DNA from: Gaeumannomyces sp. JS-464
Lineage: Eukaryota; Ascomycota; Sordariomycetes; Magnaporthales; Magnaporthaceae
Length of the DNA: 64,000 nucleotides
NCBI GenBank assembly: GCA_002197995.1
Contig: NGZR01000005.1
Coordinates: 1,116,001 to 1,180,000, forward strand
Direction: 5' to 3'
In this document: positions 35,357 through 45,833 of the stretch, piece by piece
Position numbering within the stretch: the stretch's first letter is position 1
Layout of the letters: the number at the start of each line of letters is the position of its first letter
The notes under the pieces: generated by a model
Told to the model about the DNA's origin: nothing
The model's input: only the letters and a program-made list of their open reading frames with translations
Database searches by the model: none
Position numbers and translations under genes: made by a program

Positions 35357-36241
35357 GCCCAAAACGAGTGCGATATTTCGCATATCGTTAAAAGGATTAC
35401 CATAATGCCATATATTAGCAACGACATTAGTGGCAAAGCGATAAGCAATAATTCGCATACTGTAAAACCGAGATATATAAATTAATATATTAAGCTTAAT
35501 ACCTCGATAAATAACGGTATTAATATTAAAACCGCGGTTAATACCACGACAAAGCTTAATGCCGGGTAAAAAAAACCGGAATTAAAGGTACCGGCACGCA
35601 TTTTACATCGGACTGGCTGCGAATTCCCATTAACCAATTTGCCAGTAAAATGGCGCTTAACGTTAAAAACCTGCTTTACTGCCGACGCAAAGCGGTTAAA
35701 GCCTCGACCGCTGCGGAAATAGCGCCGGTAGCCTCCTCGTAAGCCGGAAACCATAATGGCGGTGGTAACGGTAAAAAGTGAAAGTAATGCACAAAGTGTC
35801 GAAAAGAAGTAAAAACAGCACTAAAGCGGAAATGTGGCTAATTAAAAAAGTGCCGAATCGATGGAGAAGGATATAGCGGACGGCGGCTGTATTTAATAGC
35901 GCTAGCAACGCCGACGAAAAAATCGAGCTAAAAAACGGACGGTGCCGTATAAAAAGCGATTAGGGTAAAAGCGACGATACCGAGTCGGTCGCTTATAACG
36001 GAATCGTAAATACATCGAAAAAAAGGGTAATTTTGCAACTCGTGGCAAGTAAAGCACCCCTTTTTATAGGCAGAAAAAAAGACAATCGATATAATAAAAA
36101 CGCGATAATAACGGGAAAATCCACGTTTAATCGAATGCGCGTGTCGCGATCGAATAAATAAATAATAATTTCGCGTAAGACACTAATGCAACAATAAAAG
36201 GGAATGTCCAAACGACCGACCTTAAAAAGCAATATAAGGGG

Positions 36242-36295
36242 CTGTATAAAGCTGCAATATGCCGATTACACTTAATTGTATTGCAGCTTATACAG
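36242..36295. repeat. 18-bp inverted repeat near the right end of the Rep element
   Basis: CTGTATAAAGCTGCAATAT pairs with GTATTGCAGCTTATACAG across an 18-bp loop (one bulge, one wobble). It has kept its pairing despite the surrounding RIP. A subterminal stem-loop would fit a replication or excision signal (inference). Confidence 0.8.
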
Positions 36296-36711
36296 GGATG
36301 TATGCATCGCGCAATTGCGATTAAATGCGGTCCCATTTAGCCATTGCGAAAACTAAACTATTACATAATAATGTCCTGCAAATTACGAAAACAATAAAAC
36401 AATCCCTTGCAGGATACCAATTAAACCCAGCAAACCCCGCACAAAACCTATACCACTACGAAAAGGATACCAAAACACCGCGCACTAGGGCTGTAACATT
36501 AGGTTCCCCTTTTTAAGCTAAATCCTTTTAGTTATTTCCCGCTGCCTTTTTTTTTGTTAATTAGTAAATACTTTTCTTTTTTACCACTTTTTTTCCTTTT
36601 TTTTAACTAACGAAATGTTTAGTCGGGTGCGAAAACGTTTTTTTGCGAAAAAAAAAAAACCTTTTAACGTAAAAACCTACTTGTTTAAATCGTTTTTTTT
36701 TTGCTATCGAA

Positions 36712-37208
36712 ACGCCTTCCTGCTTTTTTTATTACGAGGTTTTAAAGCGTAAAAAGTGTAAAGCCTTTTCCCAAAACTCCTTTTAATACGTGGAATGCTT
36801 TAATCGAAACCGTATAAATTGCGACATTTTAAGCTTTTCCTTTAAGTAATTTCGTTTTATCGGTTTTCAATATTAGCAAATGAAAGCCGTAGTTAAAGCG
36901 GTGAAAAAAAGCGTTATGCTTTAAACGAAAAACGTCGCGCTTTTAACAATAAACTCGAACGTTTGCGGAAATAAAATAAAAATGTGGTTTAAAAAAAAAT
37001 GCGCGCGATTCGGCGCGGTATTAACGCTATAAGAGAGCGAAAGCGCGTTAAGCGGGAGGAAGCCGAAAAGGCAGCCGAGTAAGCTTTTCTTAAGCTTTTT
37101 AACTTGCCAGCTCCTACGTTTCCTTCGTTATTTCCGAATTAAGCCGATTTTATCGTTAATTTAAACCTCGACCTTTTAGCTTTATTTCGAACCGGTAAGT
37201 TATTTTAA
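36712..37208 (+). pseudogene. Antisense Cys-rich coiled-coil ORF of element D
   Basis: Counterpart of the element A antisense ORF: CFFYYEVLKRKKCKAF, YVECFNRNRINCDIL, FRFIGFQYQ, NEKRRAFNNKLERLRK, MRAIRRGINAIRERKRVKRE and VNLNLDLLALF follow in the same order. The start codon is now ACG. There is one frame change near 36,920 and RIP stops (Trp and Gln codons to TAA/TAG). It lies opposite to D's pol, between chromodomain and polypurine tract, as in A. Confidence 0.6.
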
Positions 37209-37259
37209 AGCGGGTATTCCAAACCGAAATCCGAGTTTTAACATAAAGGTTAACTTTTT

Positions 37260-40200
37260 TTTTAAAGCGTTTCGCTAGTACTTTTTTAAAGTTTCCGCTA
37301 CTTTTTTAAGGTTAGTTTTTTTTCCCACGTGCTTTTTTAACAACGTACCCTGCTCACTTAATTAGGTAGTGCTTAGTTCCGTCGATTTCATTTTTGTTTA
37401 AAATTTTCTTAATTTCGTACTTTTATTTTGCGTTTACTTTTATTAATTTGTTACTTTTAAAGCTTGGTAACGCTAATTCGAATAGGGAAACGTGAAAAAC
37501 CGGGTGGGATTTTATAATTGGTGGTAGTTGGAATTTGTAATTAACATACGAAATTTTTTAATATTTTAAACGGTCCTAATTTTTTATAGTTTAATTTATC
37601 GTTTAGTCGTTTTGTTTTAATATTACGTCGAAAAAGATAAACGTTATCCCTTTTCCTAAAAGTTAGTTTTTTAATCCTTTTTTTATTTGTTTAAGTAAAT
37701 ATGTGTAATCGTAATTTTTCAAGTTTTTTTTTGGAATTGCTTATGTAATTTGGTAAGCTTTTTTATTTATAACCCTGCTATTAAAGCATGTTTTTTTACC
37801 CTAGGTTTTTTATACGCTGTTAGCGTAAACCCGTAATTTGCGTAAAACAGCGTAATTTTCGTGCTTTTATACACCGAATTGTTATACGCGAATTGCGTTA
37901 TAAAAATAGTTATACCTAATTATTTTGTTTGTAATTAACGTAATATTAAAAGTATTGCTTTATGGTTTGGTTTATTCGTTTCGTTTGCTTATCCGTTTAT
38001 AAATAATAAGCAATTAATAAAAAATGTTTTACTTTTAAACTAGCTGTAAATCCTTTCCAAAATTTGCTTATAAATAGCTTATTTTTATTCGTAATTAAAC
38101 GGTCCGGTATTTCGTATTCCATTATTACGTTTTTAATAAAATAAAAGCTAGCTTTTTAACGTCGCTGCTTTTTTTTATAAGGTAAAAATAAAGCGTATTT
38201 AGTAAACCTATTTACCATTATTAAAATGTTATCGTATTAAACGTTTGTTAAAAAAAATTTAATTTAGGTAATTTAATAATAAAATTTATCGTAACTTTTT
38301 GCCATACTTTATTAAACGCCGGTAAAGGTTAAAATAATTTATAAAGTTTGTATTTGCTGGTTTTGTTTTTTGCACAGCTTTTGCAATTTTTAATTACTTT
38401 TTGCATTTTAACGCGGGTTTTTATAAACCCGTAGTATTGCTAAAAACGCTTTTAAGTTTTAGTTACCTTTTAGTATTTGTAAGCTAATTACCCGTAAATT
38501 TGCTAAATTTTTTCCGGGGTTTATCTTTCCTATTAGTTTGTTTTAGCTAGCGTTTATTAAGCTGGAATTAAAAATTTGTTTAGCTTTTATGCTAGGATCG
38601 TTCGAGTTTGTTTTAATATTTTAACTTTATAATTCGATCGGCGGTTAAAAGCGTTCGCTTAGCCGTTTTCCAATCCTTTCCGCTATTTAATCCGAATGTT
38701 ATAGTTTTGGAAAAACTCGCTTTATCGAACTTATTTTTTGTTTAGGTTTTTGCTAATGGTAAAATGCGTTAAATTTTTGTAATTTATATATACCATAATT
38801 TAGTAATTTGTTTCGCATAAATACGAGCGCCACTTTTTAAATGTTTAAATAATCGCGAAAAGTTTTTTTATCGTAAATTTGGTAATTTAATTTAAATTCG
38901 TTTAACTTTTGCGAAAAGAAAGCATACAAGTGTAACCGTTTTTTACTTATTTTTTTATTCGAATTATTTTTCGATCGCGTAATCCAACGCATTAATTTCG
39001 ATTTTAAAAGGTTTTTTAAGTTTAATAGTATTAGTACTGGTTTTTATATTACTACGTTTGGTAACATTTTAAAAGCTTTTTATTTTTGCTTTTTTTAATA
39101 AAATTAGGTGTTATTTTTAATAAAATTCGTAAATAGTACAGTTTTTTTGCTGCATTTTTAAATAAACCGCCGATAAAAGTTTACGAAACCAAAAAACCTT
39201 CGTACTTTTTAACGTTTTTAAATACGGGCTAATTTTTTATTTCGTCGACTTTTTTTAAAATTCATCGCAATTTGTTTTAATGTAATTACAAACTTTAAAA
39301 ACGCGACTTTTTAAGTATACCACATACACTTTTCCGGTTTAACTAAAAGGTTTGCGTTAAGTAGCTTTTAAAGCATTTTATAAACGTATTCCTTATATTT
39401 TTCCATCGTTTTCGAAAATATTAAAATATCGTTTAAATACGTAAATATAAACCTTTTAAAATGCTTTCGCAATACGTAATTAACTACTTTTTAAAACGTG
39501 GCGAGTGCGTTAATAAGCTCGAAAGTTATTACTAATAATTTAAAACATTTTAAGTTGGTTTAAAAAGCGGTTATTTATTTTTAGCCTTTTTTTAATTTTT
39601 AGCAAATTATACGCTTTGCGTAAGTTAATAGCTGTAAAAAACGGAGCTTTTTTAAGCATGTTTTTTAACTCGTTAATAAAAAGCAAAAAATACCGATCTT
39701 TAACGGTTACCTCGTTTAACGGTTGGTAATCGATATATATTCGCTTCGTACCGTTTTTTTTTGGTTTTCCAAAAAATACTATTCCCGATTAGCAAATCGA
39801 AAGGTTTAATAAACCCTTTTTTTAAATCCTTTTCCAGTTGTTCTTTTAACACCTTTGCTATTAAAGGTTAAATTAATACAGCTTTTAATACTTAAATTAC
39901 GTTTTTAATTTAATTTTAATTTTAAAATTTAACGGTTCGTTTTTTAAAAGTTTAATTATTAAAATTTTCCTAAATAACTGCCAATATTTGTAGTACTTTT
40001 TCGAAACGTTTTTTATTTGGGTAATAAGCTTCGTTTATTCGTTTTAATCGATATCGTTATCGAATAGTTGCGAAGTTATCGCCGTCGATTATTTAAGCTA
40101 ATTACTTTATCCCGTTACTATCGTAACTGCTTTTAATAATATCGTTCGCGCATTGCTTAAAGCTCGTAATTGTTAAACTTTTTCAGTTACTAGTAGCGTT

Positions 40201-42700
40201 TTTTATTAAACCTAGCTGGTGGTTTAATTTATTCGTAAGTTATGCTTTTTAAACCAAAAAATTCCTAAAATTGCATTTTCCCCTTTTATATTTATAAAAT
40301 TTAAAGTTATTTAAAAATTCGTTCGCTAATATCGAAACTTAAAGTAATCGGTTTTTTAATAAATCTGTTATTAAACGTAATTAGTTTTCCTTTTACAGTT
40401 TTTAAGCTATACGGCTTTTATTTCCTTCGTGTTAAAATGCTTACTTTTTTCGCTGCTTTTAGCGAAAAATAATTACTTTATACCCCGCTATTAATTATAA
40501 CGTTTAACTTTTTCCCTTTATACTTTAATACAATTATTAAATGTTAATGCCGATTAATATTCGTAACGGTTAAAGTTTTTATCCTTTATTATAGTTTACG
40601 CCGTGCTTTAATTTCGGGTGGATTTTTTAATTTTTTGCTTTTCAAAGTGCTTTTCCCTTGCTTACGAACTTTTCGGGCTGTACAAACCCGTTGGTTTAAA
40701 CTTTTGCTTTTTTTTATATGCACTTTACACGCTGGTGTTCCGCACGCGTAGTATGTTAATATGCTTAATACGCATAGCATGAGGTATGCTAGCGATAATA
40801 CAAATTGGTTATAATTTATTTATAATTTACCGTTTTAGATTTCCATTTCGAAAGTTGCCATTTTCGCTTTAAATGCTTAACCGGCCCCGCCGTTTTTTCG
40901 AAAAAAGAAATCGTTTTTTAATTTAACCGCTAAGTGCTATTAACACTTATTTTACGTGCATTTTGCCTAAAATAGCTCGATATATCCTATTAAACCGATT
41001 TGTAAATCCCGATAATCGAACGGGTATTTTTTCGTTTTTTATTATTCCACTTCCAGGGTTCCGCCGTAAAACTTCCCGTAATACGTTACGGTTTAATCGT
41101 TTTAAAACTAATTTAAAAGCTGGCCGTTATCGTCGCAAACCGGTTCCTCGCATATAACCCTTTTAAATAGCTTAAGGTAATTTTAAAAACCATTAATCGC
41201 TTTTCGAAAGTTTAAACGAAGTATACGCTTTATTATCGTTAAACGTTTAAGTTATTTTTTTAAAGCTTAACTCTTTTTTTTATCTTTTTACGAAATAAAT
41301 TTATTTTAATAGCTCGCGGTTAATTTTATCGTCGGTGTTTAAGGAATTTCCTTTTTCGCTTTCGTTTGTTAAAGTTCCTCCTTTTTCCGTTTGGTGCAAA
41401 TCGACCCTTCCGGCGTATATTTCCTTAATTTTTCATACGATTTAAGCAATATTGTTTTTTTTAAACTTCGTAAGTCCGCTTATAATGCGCTATTCGCCTT
41501 CGCTATTATACTCGAATTTAATAAAGCTTTTATTAAGTTCTTTACGTATTATAACTACTTTCTGCTAAAAGTACTATCCTAATACGTCTTTATTAAACTA
41601 ATGCACGGTGCACGAATTTTCGTAATAAAAAGTTTAATTAAACGCTGCCTTAAGATATAAGTTATTATCTTTTTTATTTTCCGTTTTTCGGGTTACTATT
41701 ACTTAGCGTTCGCTACATTACGGGCAATTTCTTTTTATATAGCCCGATTAGCCGCACTTAAAGCATTTCCCATTTTTAAGGTTTTAAAACTTAACTTTTT
41801 TTAATGCGTTACATTAGCATTTAAATCCATAAGTTTAAAATGCGTCCCCGTTATTATAAATTACTATTATTTAGCCTTTTTTTAATTAATTTTGGTTTGC
41901 ATATTAACTTTAAGTTATTATCCCTTTTTTTAACTTGCGTTTGTATAGCTTATCGCTAATTTTAACGGCCGTTATAACGTATTCGGTAAATACATTTAGT
42001 CGTTTAATTTTAACCACCTCGTTTTTAACGTCGTTTCGTAAGCCATTATAAAAGTAAGTGATTTTATTTGCTCGGTCTAATCGAGTTTATTAACAAATCG
42101 CTAAAACTTCGAAACGTAAATTAACGTTATTCCTTTTTATCGGAGTTAAAATAACTTTCGTTCGGCCACCCGTTACTCGTCGACTTATCCAAACACTTTA
42201 GCGATCTTTTTTCCGAACTGGTTAAAAACTAGCAAATATAACCTTCGTATTTTCGCTAAACCCGTCGTGCCTTTTTAAGTAATTTGCTTATATAAGCTTA
42301 AACTAATTTTTAACCTTGCCATTTAAACGTGTAACGGCGTAAGCAACCTTTTGTTCCTCCCGTTCGAAATAAGCCTAGTAAAACAAGAAATACCTTTTGC
42401 ATTCGGTAAAGAAAGTTTTTAGCTTTCCTTTTTTCCTATCGTACTTATTTGGTATAAAGAACTTATACGTAAGCACCGTAAGTTTTAACTGTTTTTCGAT
42501 TTCGTTCGTTTTAGCTTCGGCTACGGCCAGTTTTATCCTTGCTTTATTGCAGCTTTTTAATTAAATTTAAAAAAAAGCTAAAAGCATTAGCGGTAATGTA
42601 AATTACGCTATTATAATCGAAGCTAAAGGTAAACGGTATTTTACTAGCTTTTAAAATCGCTATAATTGTACTATTCGTACTTTTGGTAAATGCTAAACAA
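37260..42700 (-). pseudogene. Element D gag-pol with chromodomain
   Basis: On the minus strand: a gag CCHC knuckle CFKCG.SGYIKRNCP (about 41,730-41,775), RT catalytic FTYLNDILIFSKTME (about 39,400-39,450, one Asp kept), integrase about 37.7-38.7 kb, and a chromodomain (EIKKILNKNEIDGTKHYLIK) at about 37,340-37,430. Stops throughout. Confidence 0.78.
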
Positions 42701-42712
42701 AATTAGTTAAAA

Positions 42713-43203
42713 TGTTATAAACAAACTTTTGCTTTTAAAGTAAAGCGATTTAGGAAAAGTGCTAGAATAGTACGTTTATTTAGTGGTTTTTAGCGGAATT
42801 AGGTAATTAGGCGATAATAATTTAATTGCTTACCTAAAAGGATGCTTTAAAGCTAACTTAAATTAACTAATGCCGAAGTTTTAGTTAAAGTTACTTAAAA
42901 CAGTAAAAAATCCATCCTTTTTATACTCGTTTATCCTTGGCTTATGTTTTCTAAAGCTGTGGCTTTGTTTCCAACTTGTTACAAATTTGCAAATCTAACT
43001 CGAATTTATTACTTTATCCCTACCTGTTACAAATCCATAAATCCAGCTCGAATTTGTTTTTTTGTCCTTGCTTATTACAAATCCACAAATCCAGCTTAAA
43101 TAAGCCCGCTTGGTTACGTGCTACTTCTTTTGCAAAAAGTGCGGGGCGTTACCCGGGCCTTTCCCGCTAGTGTGGTTTAGGGGTTTGCACGCTGGTCGTA
43201 ACA
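42713..43203 (-). repeat. 5' LTR of element D
   Basis: 491 bp. On the minus strand it starts TGTTACGACCAGCGTGC and ends TTATAACA at 42713. It shares the GCTTTAACTAAGGCTTCGG-type core with element A and the solo LTR. Its terminal ~20 bp (TTGCACGCTGGTCGTAACA) recur at 43,248-43,266, a leftover of a second LTR end. Confidence 0.82.
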
Positions 43204-43846
43204 CGGGGCATCGCTTAAGCCCCTCCCTTTTACGTGGACTTAAAACTTGCACGCTGGTCGTAACAGGTCGCCGCTATTACCTTTTGGCCTTTTTTCGTTA
43301 CGTTATTTATTTTTATATTTATTGCTGCCGTTTTTTTTCGCTATCGTTTTATCTTGCCGCATTTATTTTTTTGCGCGTTCGTTTTACGATTTATTATTTA
43401 CAACGTGGTGTTTTATTAAGCCTTTTTATTTTTTTAGTTTTAACGCTTATTAAACTTAAATTTTAACTATGTTTACGGCCGCTACTTCCCCGCTTCCTCC
43501 TTTTAGCGGTTTTAATCGCGGCTTTTTTAACCCGGTATGTAGCCATTTTATTCCCGTTATATAAATGTATTAGAATTAACTTAAAACAGCATCGCAAACC
43601 TTTTCGCACCGTAAGGGTATAATTATTATTAATAATTTATTCGATAAAAACACGGCTTTTTTGCTTAAATTTGTTTTGCGTATTATTAATACGTGCGTAA
43701 CGCGCGTTATAATAGTAATATTAAATGCAAACCGCGTTAACGCGGTAAATCCTGTACTTGTTATATCGCCGGGTATAAAATATGTAAACGTTTATAAGTT
43801 AAATACGCTTATTTAACGCGGTTTCGCCGCTGTTATAAGAATTTTA

Positions 43847-45446
43847 TGTTATAAATTAAACCTAATAGCCCAATTTTAATGCCAAAGCTTTGCTTTATGG
43901 TTTGTATATAGTCCCTTTCATAGCTTCGAGCTTTTAATAAGTAAATCTCTTCTTTTGTTAGCTTTATTTATCACCTTTCCCGGGCCCTAACGCGACTTTT
44001 ACTTTAAGCCACACTATAACATTAAATAAAGCTCCTTTTTTCAATACATACGCGCACCAAATCGAAAGAATGTCCAATTCGACCCCGGTAAACTTGTCAC
44101 GCTATACGCTTCCGCACGCACCAAAGTTACAGCTAAGGGAAGGGCTCGAGTCCTGGCTGGTCGAAATGCGGATGAAGGTGGTGTTGACGGGCCAGCAATG
44201 GGGGTCGACAAGGCTGATTTTTTTACGTTTATTCACGCTTTGGCCCTTTTAAAGTGCAGTACCTCGATTACGTCAAATCGGGGGCAAAGACCTTAAGTGA
44301 TTAGGAGTTTCTAGCACAAGTGGAAGCCGATTTGGGTGATATACGCAAAGCAAGAAAAGCCGCCCTGGCACTGGTAACGATGCGCCAAGGGAACGAGTCG
44401 CTGGCGGAGTTTTTGACCCGTTGGGACCGAACGAGATACGCGCGGGTGCGAAAGATTGGTCCCGGGGGCCTTGATTGCACTGCTCGCCGCCGGGGTGTCG
44501 CCGGCATTACAAGGGCGACTGGATCTCAAATGACGTGGCCAACAGAAGTCGCGGCTTTCCTGGACCTACTTCGGGGCTTTAAAGGGGTTTTCAGTGTGCG
44601 CACACGGACAAACGACGGCACAGAGATACGGAAGCGACCCGGGTCCGGCCGGGGAAGCTATGGATATCGGGGCGGCCAGGACCCGGGCATTTCAAAAGGG
44701 ATTGTCCCCAGCGGAAGCAGTCCGGAATCGCTTCAATTTCTACAAGCCGTTGGGAGAGGGTGCGCATGGGTAGGAACGAAAGAAGGACGGGGTCGGGCCC
44801 CCAGGGCTGGGGGCCGTGTTGACCCCGAAAAGGAGGTGAGGGGCAAGTGCGGGGCAGCCGGACCGGGGGCGGGCCAGGGTCGGGCCAGGCCCTGCCCCTC
44901 GTCGGCAGACGCTCCAAGGCATTTGCAGGGCTGGCTTCGTGCCACAGCCACAAGGGTTGGGCCAAGGGAGCCTAACGCGCCACACATCGGTGGAAAAGCG
45001 TTTGCGCAGGTGAATTGCACGGCTGTGCAGTCTTTTCTCCCCCAGCGACCCGCCGGGAACACGGGGATTGCCCTCGGCCGAGTTGGGTGCGTGCTAAAGG
45101 CGCGCGTGCCCGGAGGCTTTAGTAGGGATAACAAAAGCAATTGCGTGGTTTGTACGCATTGCCCGGGCACCGGATGTTCGGCCCTTTTTTTTAGGGTCCG
45201 GTGTGGGTCCGGTATGCCGAGTGCCTGACGCGCCGCGAGGCCGGCCCGAAGGGACCCTGGGAACGAGGATATGTTATGGATTGGGCCTGGTGGCCCAATT
45301 CTAGTGCCAAGGCTTTGCCTTGTGGCTTGTATATAGTCCCCTCCGTGGCCTCGGGCCTCCGGCAGGTAAATCTCTTCCTTCGTTAGCTTTATTCATCACC
45401 TTTCCTGGGCCCCAACGCGACCCTTACTTTGGGCCACCCTATAACA
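43847..45446 (+). mobile_element. Element E: gag-only LTR element across the RIP edge
   Basis: Two 175-bp LTRs (43847-44021, 45272-45446), both TGTTAT...TATAACA, flanked by TTTTA (43842-43846) / TTTTG (45447-45451), a 5-bp target duplication with one G-to-A. The 1,250-bp interior holds only a decayed gag. The left LTR is RIP-mutated at dozens of C/G sites while the right LTR is not. Confidence 0.88.
44062..45230 (+). pseudogene. Gag relic of element E
   Basis: Gag-like core EADLGDIRKARKAALALVTM then RQGNESLAEFLTRWDRTR at 44,323-44,440 (retrotrans_gag layout). A later segment (EAVRNRFNFYKPLGEGAHG, about 44,720-44,770) is in another frame. No protease, RT or integrase follows. GC-rich and not RIP-mutated beyond about 44,060. 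Confidence 0.65.
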
Positions 45447-45833
45447 TTTTGTTAAGGCCATTAAGGATTGCCGGCATGTGTTTGTTAAACGTTAGGTTAA
45501 ACAGGGGAACGTGGCCTGCGTTTGGAATTGCACTGGGAGTAAACTTGTAATTAACCCCGGCCCAGAGAGTTCCGGCAGTCGTCACGATGAGGGGTTGGAG
45601 CCGGTCAAGCCTGACGGACAGCTGTCGGCGTCCAGTATTTTTCCCCGGCCAGGCACCCGACTTAGCGATTGACTTTTAAAAGTCCCTCGGCCGTGCTCTT
45701 ACCCTCCGCTGATTCCCCAGGCCAAGCTTCGCCACGCGTTGGCTCCTTGCCCCCACCAAGGCCCAGCCCGGAAGCGTTACCACTGCCGAACACAGCCAGT
45801 ATCGATCTCTAGGCTCTGTCGACACCGGCCACC
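45447..45833. other. Intergenic region between element E and the peptidase gene
   Basis: Nothing recognised. No clear signal-peptide exon for the downstream gene was found here, although that family is usually secreted or membrane-anchored. Confidence 0.5.

Larger units (their letters stand above)
33208..36493 (+). mobile_element. 3.3-kb element with inverted ends encoding a Rep relic
   Basis: Ends are inverted: TAGCCCTGGTGTCCGCGCGG (from 33208) against the complement of CCGCGCACTAGGGCTG (ending 36493), so both share (T/C)AGCCCT(G/A)GTG and CGCGG. It is flanked by an 8-bp direct repeat TAATATTA (33197-33204) / TAACATTA (36494-36501) differing by one C-to-T. The target is the LTR/internal junction of element D (TGTAACATTAGG). 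An 8-bp duplication is the size made by hAT transposases, yet no hAT transposase is visible. The readable content is a Rep-like ORF and an unknown ORF, both on the plus strand. Confidence 0.68.
32905..43203 (-). mobile_element. Element D: Ty3 chromovirus related to A, interrupted
   Basis: Minus-strand element. Its 5' LTR is 42713-43203, gag is about 41.7-42.5 kb, pol about 37.3-41.5 kb, a plus-strand antisense ORF is at 36712-37208, and the polypurine tract (AAAAAGGGGAACCTAA) is at 36499-36514. The 3' LTR resumes at 33201 after the Rep element (33208-36493) and breaks off near 32905, where element C begins. LTR cores and the antisense ORF show D and A are one lineage. Confidence 0.78.
12960..44060. 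other. RIP-mutated AT-rich block
   Basis: Base composition turns abruptly to high A+T with abundant TpA near 12,960 and returns to normal near 44,060. Paired LTRs inside differ almost only by C-to-T and G-to-A. No host gene is recognisable inside; the readable content is elements A, B, C, D, the Rep element and part of E. Confidence 0.93.

Noticed and set aside
33208..36493. hAT transposase gene
   Set aside because: The 8-bp duplication suggested it, but no hAT dimerisation or catalytic motif could be read on either strand; RIP damage may hide one.
12960..44060. Centromere or CRISPR-like array
   Set aside because: The AT-rich block is explained by RIP of identifiable retroelements. No spacer/repeat array and no centromeric satellite is seen, though chromatin state cannot be judged from sequence.
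44591..45170. Overlapping minus-strand open frames of 81-145 residues
   Set aside because: They are the complement of the GC-rich gag relic of element E; proline/cysteine-rich composition is an artefact of that.
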